Positions 15,495-24,603 of a DNA stretch of 64,000 nucleotides are shown here, in pieces; the stretch's first letter is position 1; every line of letters begins with the position of its first letter. The stretch is taken from contig NZ_CAWVHE010000012.1 of assembly GCF_963929015.1 (NCBI RefSeq), positions 124,001 to 188,000 on the forward strand, read 5' to 3'. The notes below the pieces were generated by a model. It was not told where the DNA came from and made no database searches. It was given only the letters and a program-made list of their open reading frames with translations. The position numbers and the translations under genes were made by a program. This DNA comes from Merdimonas sp963929015. GTDB taxonomy: Bacteria > Bacillota > Clostridia > Lachnospirales > Lachnospiraceae.

Positions 15495-17990
15495 ATGAAA
15501 AAGAGATATGCCAAAGCTCTGACAGCGGCAGTGCTTGCCCTCTGTATGATCGCCCAGCCCTGCGCGGCCTATGCGGCGGATGCGGCAGGTCAGACCGCCA
15601 CAGCAGAAGCGCAGACCGGGGCGGCGCCTGCGGATGTGCCGGAAGGACCGGAAACCGCAGCGCCGGTACAGGATGCAGAAGAGAGTGCGCCGGTACAGGA
15701 CGCAGAAGAGAGCGCACCGGTACAGAACGCAGAAGAGAGCGCTCCGGTGCAGGATGCAGGGGAAAATGTGCCTGCACAGGGAGCAGAAGAGAGCGCGCCT
15801 GCCGCAGATGTGACACAGGCTGCGCCGGAGACAGAAGCAGTACAGACAGAGCTTGCCATCGAATTGTCGGAAAGTCTGTCTTCCTATGCGGAAAAGCAGA
15901 CAGATATCAGCGGGTATGCCGATATCCTGACGCTGGAGCTTAAGACGGCCGGGGAGTATCGGATTTCCCTGAACGATCTGGAAACGCTGACCCGTCTCTT
16001 CCCGGCGCTGACAAAGCTGGACGCAAGGGAGAGCGTGTTTGACTCTGAAGAGACGATGGAAGCCTTTGCAGAGCAGCTGGCGGGGACAGGAGCCGTTGAG
16101 TTCCTTTATACCGAGGGAGCATTTCCTGCGGATGACGCAGAAGGTGCCGATGCAAAAGACGCTGATACAGAAGATGCAGAGGATCTGGAACTGCAGGACG
16201 AAGGATTTACCCTGAAGTTAAACGGCATCTGTGTGCTGGACAAGGGAAATAAATATGAAGTAGGCGTATCTTATGAGTCGGATGATCCGGACGTAGAGTT
16301 CCGCTGGCTTCAGTATGACCTGGCTGCAGGCGTGTGGACGCAGGTGTCCAAATGGTATAAGGGCAACTGGGCGACTTGGACGCCGGAGAAAGCAGGAGAT
16401 TACTGGATCTATGTAGAGGCCCGCACCACAGACGGCAAGACGGCGTCCTCTGTATATGGATGTCACTATAAGGGGATCCAGGTCAGCTTAAACGGCATCT
16501 GCCTTTTAGATAAGAAAGATCATTTTGAAGTAGGCGTTGCATACAAGAGCAATGATCCGGGATTGCAGTTCCGTTGGCTCCAGTATGATGTGGCCGCCGG
16601 TGCATGGACGCAGATCTCCTCCAAGTGGGAGTCCGGCAACTGGGTGACCTGGACGCCGAAGAAGGCAGGAGATTACTGGCTGCATGTAGAGGCAAAGGAC
16701 AGCGATGGCAATGTAAAGACCCAGACGCTTGGGTATCATTACGCCGGCTATCAGTTAAGCCTGAATGGGATCTGTGTGATCACGCAGCCTGCACAGGTGG
16801 ATATGGGCGTGGCTTATACCACCAACGATCCGAATATTGAATTTCAGTGGAAATTATATGACCTCTCGCTGGGCAAATGGTTTCAGATCTCTGAGTGGAA
16901 TGCCAGCAACTGGGCCTCCTGGAAGCCGGAAAAATCCGGAGATTACTGGCTGTATGTGGAAGCAAGGACCGGCGACGGCCAGATCAAGACTCAGGTGTAT
17001 GGATACCGCGTATCCGCAGCCAAGATCACATCCTTTACGGTAAGCCCCAAGTCTCCGGGATGGACGGACAGTACCATCACCTTAAAGGGCACTTATCAGG
17101 ATCTGATCGGAGAAGTGGGATCCTGCCGGTATCTGGCATACAACGGCTCCTACTGGACGGAGCTTTCGCAGGAAGGCAGCAGCGCAAAGTGGACGCCCGG
17201 CAAGGTGGGAAGCTATCTTTTGTGCTTTGAGATTTACAACAAAGACGGCAAACTGATCGAGCAGTCCTTTACCAGTTATTCCATCGAAGAGCCCTATATG
17301 AACATCAGCGGCATTTATGTGCGGAAAGACGGTACTATGAAGTATGCGCTGGCAGCGTCTGCAAAGACCAACGACAACGCCGCGCAGTATCGCTTCCTGT
17401 ACTATGAGCCGGCTACTGGTAAGTGGTTTACGATCAGCGACTGGAGCAACTCCAATTCCACCACATGGAACGCGCCAAAAGAAGGATATTACTGGCTGCA
17501 TGTGGAGGCAAAGATCCATGGCGGCATCGTAAAAACCTATACAATGGGATATACCGTCAACCGCTATCCGGCGGATCTGGAAAGCATGATGTATCTGGCA
17601 AACGCTTATTCCAGCTCCACGCCGTACCTGATCCTGGTCAACTGTACCACTCATAAAGTGGGCATCTTCCAGGGATTCAAAGGCAACTGGACGCCGGTTT
17701 ATTATTGGGACTGCACAAACGGAGCGCCTGCTACGCCAACCGTAAAAGGCACCTTCCGGGTAGGAACCAGAGGGTACTACTTTGATTCGGGAAGCTCAAG
17801 ATGCTACTGGTACACCCAGTTCTACGGCAATTATCTGTTCCATTCCGTACTGTACAGCAAGTACACCGGAGCACTGGCAGACGGAAGACTTGGCATGGCG
17901 TTATCCCACGGATGCGTCCGGCTGAACATCAACAACGCAAAATGGATTTATGACAATATTCCAACAGGAACCACAGTGGTGGTTTACTAA
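15495..17990 (+). CDS. Secreted L,D-transpeptidase (YkuD) with repeated wall-associated domains
   Basis: 831 aa. A signal peptide ends near residue 28. Residues about 50-105 hold six copies of an eight-residue Ala/Pro/Glu repeat (PVQDAEES). From about 238 to 690 come five related modules of about 90 residues (LNGICVLDKGNKYEVGVSY ... W(T/A)xWTPEKAGDYWIYVEA), like triple-tyrosine/Y_Y_Y-type domains; the fourth is the most divergent. The C-terminal YkuD domain (about 705-831) has the His near FHSVL and SHGCVRL with the catalytic Cys at about 806. It should crosslink or attach proteins to peptidoglycan. There is no SLH domain. The same modules occur in the SGNH protein at 45648. GGAAGGTG precedes the ATG. 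Confidence 0.88.
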   Translation: MKKRYAKALTAAVLALCMIAQPCAAYAADAAGQTATAEAQTGAAPADVPEGPETAAPVQDAEESAPVQDAEESAPVQNAEESAPVQDAGENVPAQGAEESAPAADVTQAAPETEAVQTELAIELSESLSSYAEKQTDISGYADILTLELKTAGEYRISLNDLETLTRLFPALTKLDARESVFDSEETMEAFAEQLAGTGAVEFLYTEGAFPADDAEGADAKDADTEDAEDLELQDEGFTLKLNGICVLDKGNKYEVGVSYESDDPDVEFRWLQYDLAAGVWTQVSKWYKGNWATWTPEKAGDYWIYVEARTTDGKTASSVYGCHYKGIQVSLNGICLLDKKDHFEVGVAYKSNDPGLQFRWLQYDVAAGAWTQISSKWESGNWVTWTPKKAGDYWLHVEAKDSDGNVKTQTLGYHYAGYQLSLNGICVITQPAQVDMGVAYTTNDPNIEFQWKLYDLSLGKWFQISEWNASNWASWKPEKSGDYWLYVEARTGDGQIKTQVYGYRVSAAKITSFTVSPKSPGWTDSTITLKGTYQDLIGEVGSCRYLAYNGSYWTELSQEGSSAKWTPGKVGSYLLCFEIYNKDGKLIEQSFTSYSIEEPYMNISGIYVRKDGTMKYALAASAKTNDNAAQYRFLYYEPATGKWFTISDWSNSNSTTWNAPKEGYYWLHVEAKIHGGIVKTYTMGYTVNRYPADLESMMYLANAYSSSTPYLILVNCTTHKVGIFQGFKGNWTPVYYWDCTNGAPATPTVKGTFRVGTRGYYFDSGSSRCYWYTQFYGNYLFHSVLYSKYTGALADGRLGMALSHGCVRLNINNAKWIYDNIPTGTTVVVY

Positions 17991-18037
17991 TCAAAAGGGG
18001 ACGGGGGATTTCCAGAAATCCCCCGTCCCCTTTTGAT
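17990..18037. repeat. GGGGACGGGGGATTT palindrome, copy 4
   Basis: A 48-bp palindrome with one central mismatch and arms ATCAAAA/TTTTGAT. It begins on the last base of the L,D-transpeptidase stop codon. It pairs with copy 5; the spacer between them is similar to the 2429-2510 spacer read on the other strand and holds TTTTCCACA (18059-18067) and TCATCCACA (18083-18091). Confidence 0.9.
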
Positions 18038-18115
18038 GGGTATCGGGGTTTCCACACATTTTCCACATGTAATTCACAGGAATCATCCACATTTGGGGGA
18101 TTACTATGCTTACGC

Positions 18116-18163
18116 GGGGGATGGGGACGGGGGATTTCTGGAAATCCCCCGTCCCCATCCCCC
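18116..18163. repeat. GGGGACGGGGGATTT palindrome, copy 5
   Basis: A 48-bp palindrome with arms GGGGGAT/ATCCCCC and a one-pair central mismatch. Beyond the arms the symmetry continues imperfectly for about 3 bp. It is the second half of a doublet. Confidence 0.88.
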
Positions 18164-18210
18164 ACGCCTTGTTATAGATATTATCTATATATCATATTTC
18201 TGTTATCAAT

Positions 18211-18239
18211 TGGACAAGGGTTGTGTGGACGGATAGAAT
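18211..18239 (+). promoter_or_regulatory. Predicted promoter of the ynj-like operon
   Basis: TGGACA (18211-18216, 5/6), a 17-bp spacer, then TAGAAT (18234-18239, 5/6), 34 bp before the start codon of the Fe-S gene. No operator could be recognised. Confidence 0.55.
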
Positions 18240-18273
18240 ATCATAGAAGGGATAGTGTCAGGAGTTAGGATTT

Positions 18274-19341
18274 ATGGGGAAATATATGCGGATGACAGAC
18301 CCGAGTGCCTGTGTGCATTGTCATAAGTGCAGGGAAAGCTGCAGTTTTCTGGAAAAATATGGATTGGATATTGGTGATGCGGACCGGATGAGTTCTCTGC
18401 TGTATCATTGTTTCTTGTGTGGAAGGTGTTCGGAGGTTTGTCCGGAGGGCATTGATGGAAAGCAGATTTTATTAGATATGCGGCGAAGCCAGGTGGCGGA
18501 GCATGGAGGCCGTCTGCAGGAACCGGGCTATGAAGGCCTGCTGGATGAAAAGGTAGGGTATCGTTACCGGAATTATGATTATAACCGGAAACAGCAGGAA
18601 CAGAAGGGCAGAGGACAGAGCGGATCTGGAAATGTGGTATTGTTTGTCGGCTGCAATTTTCCTTCCTACTATCCGAAAACGACAGAGATGCTTGCAAAGC
18701 TTCTTATGGAGAAAGCTGGAATTGAAACGGTGTTTGACTGTTGTGGCAAGCCGGTCTCGGAGCTTGGGCTTGCAGATGAGGCCGGGGAGATGATCGCCGG
18801 GATCAACCGGAAGCTTAGGGACCTTTCGGCAACGGAAGTGGTCATGGTCTGCCCGAATTGTTATGCGTATTTAAAAGGCAGACTGGAAGCAAAGGTGACC
18901 ATGATCTACGAAAAGCTGCAGGAGTTCGGGCTGGGAGAACCCCTTTCGGGGAAACGGAACATTTTTCTTCCCTGTCCTGACAGAGAGAGCCGAACCGTGT
19001 TAAAAAGCCTTCGTCCATTTCTTGTCGAAGAGCCGGAGCTGATTCTGGACGTTCAGTGCTGCGGGCTGGGAGGCTGCGCGGGGCGCAAAGAACCAGAGCT
19101 TGCCGCAGAGATGCTGCGACAGATCATGTGCGGCAATTATTCAGAAGGGAAGCAGGGGAAAGCGCCGGTCCGTGACGTGGATACCTATTGTGCATCCTGT
19201 GCAGGCAATATCGCCAGGCAGGGGTACGGGCAGGCGGGGCATCTGCTGGTTCAGATCCTGGGCTTGCAGGAGACTCCGGACGCGGTTCATGCCCGCGAGA
19301 ATCGAGAGAAGTTCAGCGCGATCCGCAAAATACCGGTATGA
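18274..19341 (+). CDS. 4Fe-4S / CCG-domain (HdrD-like) iron-sulfur oxidoreductase
   Basis: 355 aa, cytoplasmic. The N-terminus has two 4Fe-4S motifs, CVHCHKCRESC and CFLCGRCSEVCP. Two CCG-type cysteine-rich modules follow: VGCNFPSYYP ... DCCGKP with CPNCYAYL, and QCCGLGGCAGRK with CASCAGN. This is the arrangement of heterodisulfide-reductase-subunit-D-like and lactate-utilisation-type Fe-S proteins that move electrons to or from thiols or small acids. The second CCG module deviates from the usual form. The start follows AGGAG with a 9-base spacing. It is the first gene of a probable operon to 29666. The electron donor and acceptor are unknown. Confidence 0.85.
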   Translation: MGKYMRMTDPSACVHCHKCRESCSFLEKYGLDIGDADRMSSLLYHCFLCGRCSEVCPEGIDGKQILLDMRRSQVAEHGGRLQEPGYEGLLDEKVGYRYRNYDYNRKQQEQKGRGQSGSGNVVLFVGCNFPSYYPKTTEMLAKLLMEKAGIETVFDCCGKPVSELGLADEAGEMIAGINRKLRDLSATEVVMVCPNCYAYLKGRLEAKVTMIYEKLQEFGLGEPLSGKRNIFLPCPDRESRTVLKSLRPFLVEEPELILDVQCCGLGGCAGRKEPELAAEMLRQIMCGNYSEGKQGKAPVRDVDTYCASCAGNIARQGYGQAGHLLVQILGLQETPDAVHARENREKFSAIRKIPV

Positions 19342-19426
19342 CGAAAACATTTCTTACGGCGAGCTGTTATGACAGAGGAATCGCATGGATTTGACCAATA
19401 TAAATATGTAAGAAAGGGAGCATACA

Positions 19427-19855
19427 ATGAAAAAAGAAGAGATCCGGCAATTATTTATTCAGGGAATCGACTGCTCACAGGTGGTGGCCGGTCATTTTGC
19501 ACAGGAAATGGGAATGACGACAGAAGAGGCCAGAAAGGTATCCGCCTGTTTTGGCGGCGGCATGATGTGCGGGGAGACCTGCGGAGCGGTGACAGGAGCC
19601 CTGATGGTGATCGGCATGAAGTACGGCCATTGTAAGGAGGGAGACCTGGAGCAGAAAAATATTATGATGGCCAAGGTGGCGGAGTTTAAAAAACATTTTC
19701 ATAAAAAATATCCGTCCTGCATGTGTAAAGATTTGCTGGGACATGATGTGGGACAGCCCGGAGAACTGGAAAAAGTACTGGAAGAAGGGCTGATGATGGA
19801 CTTTTGCCCGCATGTGGTAAATGCGGCGATTGACGCGTTGGAGCAGGTGTTGTAA
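19427..19855 (+). CDS. C_GCAxxG_C_C family redox-type protein
   Basis: 142 aa. Conserved cysteines sit in GIDCSQVV, SACFGGGMMCGETCGAVTGA, YGHC, YPSCMCKDLLG and MDFCPHVV, the layout of the C_GCAxxG_C_C family (PF09719), small cysteine-rich proteins presumed to bind a metal cluster or do redox work. In the usual GCAxxG position this protein reads GETCGAVTG. The start codon lies after AAAGGGAG. Its stop codon directly abuts the ATG of the following glycosyltransferase, so translation is probably coupled. It may exchange electrons with the upstream Fe-S protein (inference). Confidence 0.88.
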   Translation: MKKEEIRQLFIQGIDCSQVVAGHFAQEMGMTTEEARKVSACFGGGMMCGETCGAVTGALMVIGMKYGHCKEGDLEQKNIMMAKVAEFKKHFHKKYPSCMCKDLLGHDVGQPGELEKVLEEGLMMDFCPHVVNAAIDALEQVL

Positions 19856-21259
19856 ATGAAACAGGCAATTATTGTGTTTACCAGGATTCCTGTTCCGGGC
19901 AAGACCAAGACGCGGATGATGCCTGCTTTGTCAGGGAAACAGTGCGCCAGGCTTCATACCTGCTTTCTGCGGGACATTGCCGGGGTATGCAAAAAAACGG
20001 ATGCAGACTTGTTTGTGAATTATACAGGGTGCGATGCAAGTCCGGAAAAATCCGGGAAGAATCTAAGTCCGGAAAGATACGGGAAGAATGTAAGTCCGGA
20101 AGGACGTCGGGCAGAAGCTTTGGTGCAGATCTTCGGGCAGGAGGCAGGGTACTTTCCCCAAGAGGGAGATACGCTGGGAGAGCGGATGTACAACGCCATC
20201 CGCACAGTGCTCTTCAAAGGGTATGAGAGCTGTGTCCTGATCGGCACTGACATTCCGGAGATCCGGCCGGAACATCTCAGGCGGGCCTTTGAGGTGCTGG
20301 AGGAGACGGATCTGGTATTTGGCCGGACGGTGGACGGCGGTTATTATCTGGTGGGGATGAAGAAGCCCTGGAAGGAAGCCTTTGGTCTGGAGACTTACGG
20401 TGTCTCCACTGTGTTTGCGGATACCCTGAAAAGACTGGAGGCAGAGAAGATTTCCGTGGGTTATACAGCCACTTTGCAGGATATGGATACGCCGGAGGAT
20501 CTCAATGCCTGCCGCAGACGCATGCGGACGGACGAAAGCTTTAAGAATACACATACCGGCCGCTTTCTGGCCGCCATAAGCCGGATTTCCATTATTATAC
20601 CCTTATATAATGAAGAGACTACTATCGAACAGCTGCAACGTCAGCTGTGGCCGCTCAAAGATAAATGTGAGATTATTTTTGTAGATGGTGAAAGTACAGA
20701 CGGCACACTGGAAAAATTGTCGCCGGAGTTCCGGCTGGTCCGGGCAAAAAAAAGCCGGGCTGCACAGATGAATGCCGGCGCGCTGGCAAGCAGCGGCGAC
20801 ATATTATTCTTTCTTCATTGTGACAGCGAACTGCCGGCGCACCCTCTGGAGCAGATCCGGGAGGTCATGCGGGATTATGAGGCGGGATGTTTCGGGATTG
20901 CCTTTCATTCCCGGAATTTCTTCATGTTTACCTGCAGGGTGATCTCCAACCACAGGGTCAAAGACCGGAAAGTGATGTTCGGCGATCAGGGAATTTTTAT
21001 CGACCGGGAGCTCTTTTTTGAAGTGGGAATGTTCCCGGAGATCCCGGTAATGGAAGACTATCAGTTGTCTTTGACATTAAAAGAACGAAGGGTGCGCCTG
21101 GGGATGACCAGAAAACGGATCTGCACCTCGGACCGGAGATTTCCTCCCGGCACGATCCCGAAACTGCGGCTGATGTGGAAAATGAACCGCCTTCGGAAAA
21201 TGTACCGGGATCATGTGCCCATTGAGATCATTGCAGATCAGTACCGGGACGTGCGCTAG
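19856..21259 (+). CDS. Fused TIGR04282 (DUF2064) and TIGR04283 glycosyltransferase
   Basis: 467 aa, two enzymes in one chain. Residues 1-225 are DUF2064/TIGR04282: VFTRIPVPGKTKTRM, IGTDIPEI and DLVFGRTVDGGYYLVGM. Residues 235-467 are TIGR04283-type GT2: ISIIIPLYNEE, FVDGESTDGT, SRAAQMNAGA, FLHCDSELP and MFGDQGIFIDRELF. These families often occur as neighbours and have been linked to selenodomain/radical-SAM and arsenosugar loci; none of those partner genes is visible here. Residues about 62-85 contain a tandem insertion (SPEKSGKNL, SPERYGKNV, SPEG) within the first domain. The start abuts the previous stop (19855/19856). Acceptor unknown. Confidence 0.9.
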   Translation: MKQAIIVFTRIPVPGKTKTRMMPALSGKQCARLHTCFLRDIAGVCKKTDADLFVNYTGCDASPEKSGKNLSPERYGKNVSPEGRRAEALVQIFGQEAGYFPQEGDTLGERMYNAIRTVLFKGYESCVLIGTDIPEIRPEHLRRAFEVLEETDLVFGRTVDGGYYLVGMKKPWKEAFGLETYGVSTVFADTLKRLEAEKISVGYTATLQDMDTPEDLNACRRRMRTDESFKNTHTGRFLAAISRISIIIPLYNEETTIEQLQRQLWPLKDKCEIIFVDGESTDGTLEKLSPEFRLVRAKKSRAAQMNAGALASSGDILFFLHCDSELPAHPLEQIREVMRDYEAGCFGIAFHSRNFFMFTCRVISNHRVKDRKVMFGDQGIFIDRELFFEVGMFPEIPVMEDYQLSLTLKERRVRLGMTRKRICTSDRRFPPGTIPKLRLMWKMNRLRKMYRDHVPIEIIADQYRDVR

Positions 21260-21329
21260 CATACCGGCAGGTCGAAAAACGATAAGAGATAAGATAAGAG
21301 AAGAGATAAGCGAAGAAAGGAAAGAAACG

Positions 21330-22337
21330 ATGAGCGAAGAAAGCAGGATCCGTGCATATGCCGCGCTTCCGGAATACCGGAAGGCTCTGGGACTTCCGCC
21401 GGAGGTAACGGAACAATATGAGATGCTGGCACAGGGCGAATACAACCGCAATTATCTGTTTACTCATCCGGTGACCAGGCAGAAACTGCTGTTTCGGGTG
21501 AACTTTGGAAGCCAGATGCACCTGGAGGATCAGATTGGCTATGAATATCAGGCCCTGGCGCTTCTGGAACCTTCCGGAAGGACGCCAAGACCCCTCTATG
21601 TGGACGGCAGCCTGGCGCATCTGCCTTATGGTGTGATGGTCATGGAGTTCCTGCCGGGACATGTGCTGGATTATCACACAGAGCTTCCTTTTGCTGCAGA
21701 GTGTATGGCAGACATCCACAGTCTGGAGGTTTCGCCGGATACCCATCTGATCGCCCCGGAAAATCAGCTGCGGGCCATCCTGGAAGAATGTGAGGAAATG
21801 TTTGCGGTTTATGAATCTTCTTCCGCAGGCGACGGGGCAAAAAAACGGCAGATCCGGAGGATGCTGGATCTGGTGTGGAAGAAGGCGGATGCGCTTAGCC
21901 CGCCGTCTTACCGGTGCTGTATCAACACAGAACTGAATTCCACCAACTTTCTGATTAACGGGGCGGGAAAAGGAAACTATCTGATTGACTGGGAGAAGCC
22001 ATTGTACGGGGAGCCGGCTCAGGATCTGGGACATTTTCTGGCGCCTACGACCACTTTCTGGAAAACAGATGTGATATTGACAAAAAAAGAAATGAAATCG
22101 TTTGTTGAGAAATATATCAATTGCGTGGCGGGGAGGTTTGACACGGAAAATCTGATGGAACGGACGATGGTATATATTCCGGTGACCTGTCTAAGAGGCA
22201 TCACCTGGTGCGCCATGGCCTGGATCCAGTACCAGGATCCGGACAGAAAGATTACTAACGCGTCCACGGCCAGGAAGCTGGAGGAATATTTAAGCACAGA
22301 ATTTCTGGATCGGATCGAGCAGAATGATATCGCCTAA
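21330..22337 (+). CDS. Choline-kinase/aminoglycoside-phosphotransferase-like protein
   Basis: 335 aa from the ATG at 21330 (AGAAAGGAAAG upstream); an upstream in-frame ATG at 21213 lies inside the preceding gene. The fold is suggested by the N-lobe GEYNRNYLF and FRVNFGSQMHL, hinge VMEFLPG and the C-lobe pair CINTELNSTNFLI ... YLIDWEKPLYG. The second is the metal-binding D-x-(E/D) motif. The first aligns with H-G-D-x-x-x-x-N but reads N-T-E-x-x-x-x-N, so the catalytic base may be Glu. It could phosphorylate an alcohol such as choline or a sugar delivered by the ABC importer downstream (inference). It follows the glycosyltransferase by 70 bp. Confidence 0.82.
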   Translation: MSEESRIRAYAALPEYRKALGLPPEVTEQYEMLAQGEYNRNYLFTHPVTRQKLLFRVNFGSQMHLEDQIGYEYQALALLEPSGRTPRPLYVDGSLAHLPYGVMVMEFLPGHVLDYHTELPFAAECMADIHSLEVSPDTHLIAPENQLRAILEECEEMFAVYESSSAGDGAKKRQIRRMLDLVWKKADALSPPSYRCCINTELNSTNFLINGAGKGNYLIDWEKPLYGEPAQDLGHFLAPTTTFWKTDVILTKKEMKSFVEKYINCVAGRFDTENLMERTMVYIPVTCLRGITWCAMAWIQYQDPDRKITNASTARKLEEYLSTEFLDRIEQNDIA

Positions 22338-22428
22338 GAGCGGCAAATTCCAAAGGAAGTCCACGGGTGACAGAGCATCATGCATCATCACTTAAGACAG
22401 CAGTAAAAAAATAGAAGGAGAAAAGAAC

Positions 22429-23697
22429 ATGAAGAAGAAAATTGTAACAGCAATGCTTGCGGCGGCCATGACCCTTTCTCTGGCGGCCTGCGGAGGCGGA
22501 AGCGACCAGAGCACAGAAGGAAATGGCGCTGACACAGAGACAGAGGCTTCCGGGGATTCCCTGGAAGAGATGTCTTTTGAGGAGATGGCAGAAGAAGCCA
22601 AAGGTTCTACCGTTACCTTTTACGGTTGGGGCGGAGACGAAGCCCTTAATGAGTGGCTGGACAATGTATTTGCTCCCACTATGAAAGAAAAATATGACAT
22701 TACCATGGAGCGCGTGCCCATGGATATTGAGCAGGTGTTAAGTCAGCTCTCCGGCGAGATAGAAGGCGGCGAGGAGGACGGCAGCATCGACATGATCTGG
22801 ATCAATGGCGAAAACTTCCAGTCTGCCAAAGAAAACAACATGCTTTACGGACCATTTACCGACAAGCTTCCTAATTTTAACGACTATGTAGACGCCGAGT
22901 CCGAGGATGTGACTCTGGACTTTGCGTATCCCATTGAAGGGTACGAGGCTCCTTATGGAAAGGCCCAGGTCGTATTGATCGCAGATACGGCAGTAACCCC
23001 GGATCTTCCCACCAGCGCGGAGGCTCTGGAAGAATTTGTAAAAAAATATCCGGGCAAAGTGACCTACCCGGCGCTTCCGGATTTCACAGGCAGCGCGTTT
23101 GTGAGAAACATTATCTATGAAATCTGCGGCTATGAGCAGTTCCTGGATATGGAAGCGGACAAAGAGACTGTACGGGAAGCAGTCGAGCCTGCCATGGAAT
23201 ATTTAAGAGGCCTGAATCCTTACCTGTGGAATGAAGGCAAGACATTCCCGGATTCTTCCACTACACTGGACAATATGTTTGCGGACGGAGAAGTGGTGTT
23301 GAACATGACTTATGACGCCTACACCACCGGCATCAAGATTGCAGACGGCACTTATACCGAGACGACCCAGTCCTTCCAGTTTGACAAAGGAACGATCGGA
23401 AACACGAACTTTATGGCCATTGCGGCAAACTCCGGCAACAAGGCAGGCGCCATGGTAGCCATCAATGAGATGCTGTCTCCGGAAATGCAGGCAAGCAGAT
23501 ATGAAGAGCTGAAGGTCATCCCTGTACTGGATAATGAAAAGTTGTCCGAGGATCAGAAAGCAGCATTCGACAGCGTAGATCTCGGACCAGGAACCATCCC
23601 TCAGGATGAAATGCTTTCTAAGAGACTTCCGGAGATGCCGGCAGAGCTTGTGCCGATCATTGAGGAAATCTGGACCGAGGAAGTTGTAGGACAGTAA
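22429..23697 (+). CDS. YnjB-like ABC transporter substrate-binding lipoprotein
   Basis: 422 aa. A lipoprotein signal with lipobox LAAC (Cys21) is followed by an acidic linker. The mature part is a periplasmic-binding-protein fold; WGGDEALNEWLDN and the segment MIWINGENF...LYGPF...LPNF match the uncharacterised E. coli YnjB family. It should be lipid-anchored outside the membrane and feed the two permeases and ATPase encoded immediately downstream. The transported compound is not known for YnjB proteins; the fold is shared with iron, thiamine and polyamine binders. AAGGAG precedes the ATG. Confidence 0.88.
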   Translation: MKKKIVTAMLAAAMTLSLAACGGGSDQSTEGNGADTETEASGDSLEEMSFEEMAEEAKGSTVTFYGWGGDEALNEWLDNVFAPTMKEKYDITMERVPMDIEQVLSQLSGEIEGGEEDGSIDMIWINGENFQSAKENNMLYGPFTDKLPNFNDYVDAESEDVTLDFAYPIEGYEAPYGKAQVVLIADTAVTPDLPTSAEALEEFVKKYPGKVTYPALPDFTGSAFVRNIIYEICGYEQFLDMEADKETVREAVEPAMEYLRGLNPYLWNEGKTFPDSSTTLDNMFADGEVVLNMTYDAYTTGIKIADGTYTETTQSFQFDKGTIGNTNFMAIAANSGNKAGAMVAINEMLSPEMQASRYEELKVIPVLDNEKLSEDQKAAFDSVDLGPGTIPQDEMLSKRLPEMPAELVPIIEEIWTEEVVGQ

Positions 23698-23727
23698 AAA
23701 CGAACAGAAATTGACAGGAAACGATAT

Positions 23728-24603
23728 ATGAAGAAGAAACTGACGCCGTATCTGCTGCTGTTGCCGCAGATCCTGCTTACGGTTCTGTTTCTGACCGGAC
23801 TGATCACAGGGATCACCCAGAGCCTGGGGGTGGTTCCTGCGTTCGGTCTTACAGAGCCTACGCTTGCTTATTACAAAGAAATAGTTTCCAGGCCGGATAT
23901 GGTAAGCTCTATTCTCTACAGCCTGAGGATCTCTCTTTTCTCGGCGGTGCTGGCCACTGTGGGAGGCACTTTTCTGTGCGGCCTGTGCGTGATGGAGAAA
24001 AAGACCAGAGGAGGCGTGATGCGGATCGTCCAACTGCCCGTTATTGTTCCTCATGTGGTGGTGGCTTTGTTTGTGATCAACATCCTGTCTCAGAACGGGA
24101 TCCTGGCGCGGATCGCGTATTTGTTTGGACTGATCAGCGATCAGCAGGAATTTCCCCTTCTTATCTACGATGGAAATGGAGTGGGGGTAATCCTGGCTTA
24201 TGTATGGAAGGAACTGCCTTTTATCGTTTTTTTTACTGCGGCGCTGATGGCCAATGTCAGCGGCAGTCTGGGAGAGGCGGCGATCAACCTGGGAGCCGGC
24301 AGATGGACGGCGTTTTTCCGGGTGACCCTTCCGCTCTGCCGCAATACCATCTGCAGTGGATTTCTGATCATTTTCGTATTTGCGCTGGGAGCCTATGAGA
24401 TGCCGTTCCTGCTGGGAGCGACCGTGCCAAAGGCATTGCCGATCCTGGCCTACCAGGAGTACACCCACCCGGATCTTCAACACAGGCCGTATGCCATGGC
24501 GCTGAACGGAGTGATCATCCTGATCTCTCTTGCCTGTGCGGCAGTGTATTTTATACTGATGGAGAAAAATATAAAGCAAGTAAGGAAAAGTGAGGAAGTA
24601 TGA
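23728..24603 (+). CDS. ABC transporter permease (YnjC N-terminal half-like)
   Basis: 291 aa with about six membrane helices and the EAA-type loop EAAINLGAGRWTAFFRVTLP that docks the ATPase. It belongs to the binding-protein-dependent permease family of iron/polyamine/thiamine type. It lies 30 bp after the substrate-binding gene and overlaps the next permease by 4 bp (ATGA), so the two are probably translated together as a heterodimer. In E. coli the equivalent YnjC is a single longer protein. Confidence 0.88.
   Translation: MKKKLTPYLLLLPQILLTVLFLTGLITGITQSLGVVPAFGLTEPTLAYYKEIVSRPDMVSSILYSLRISLFSAVLATVGGTFLCGLCVMEKKTRGGVMRIVQLPVIVPHVVVALFVINILSQNGILARIAYLFGLISDQQEFPLLIYDGNGVGVILAYVWKELPFIVFFTAALMANVSGSLGEAAINLGAGRWTAFFRVTLPLCRNTICSGFLIIFVFALGAYEMPFLLGATVPKALPILAYQEYTHPDLQHRPYAMALNGVIILISLACAAVYFILMEKNIKQVRKSEEV

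Noticed and set aside
17990..18163. CRISPR array
   Set aside because: Only two repeats, each palindromic, with a single spacer that matches the spacer of another doublet; no cas genes.
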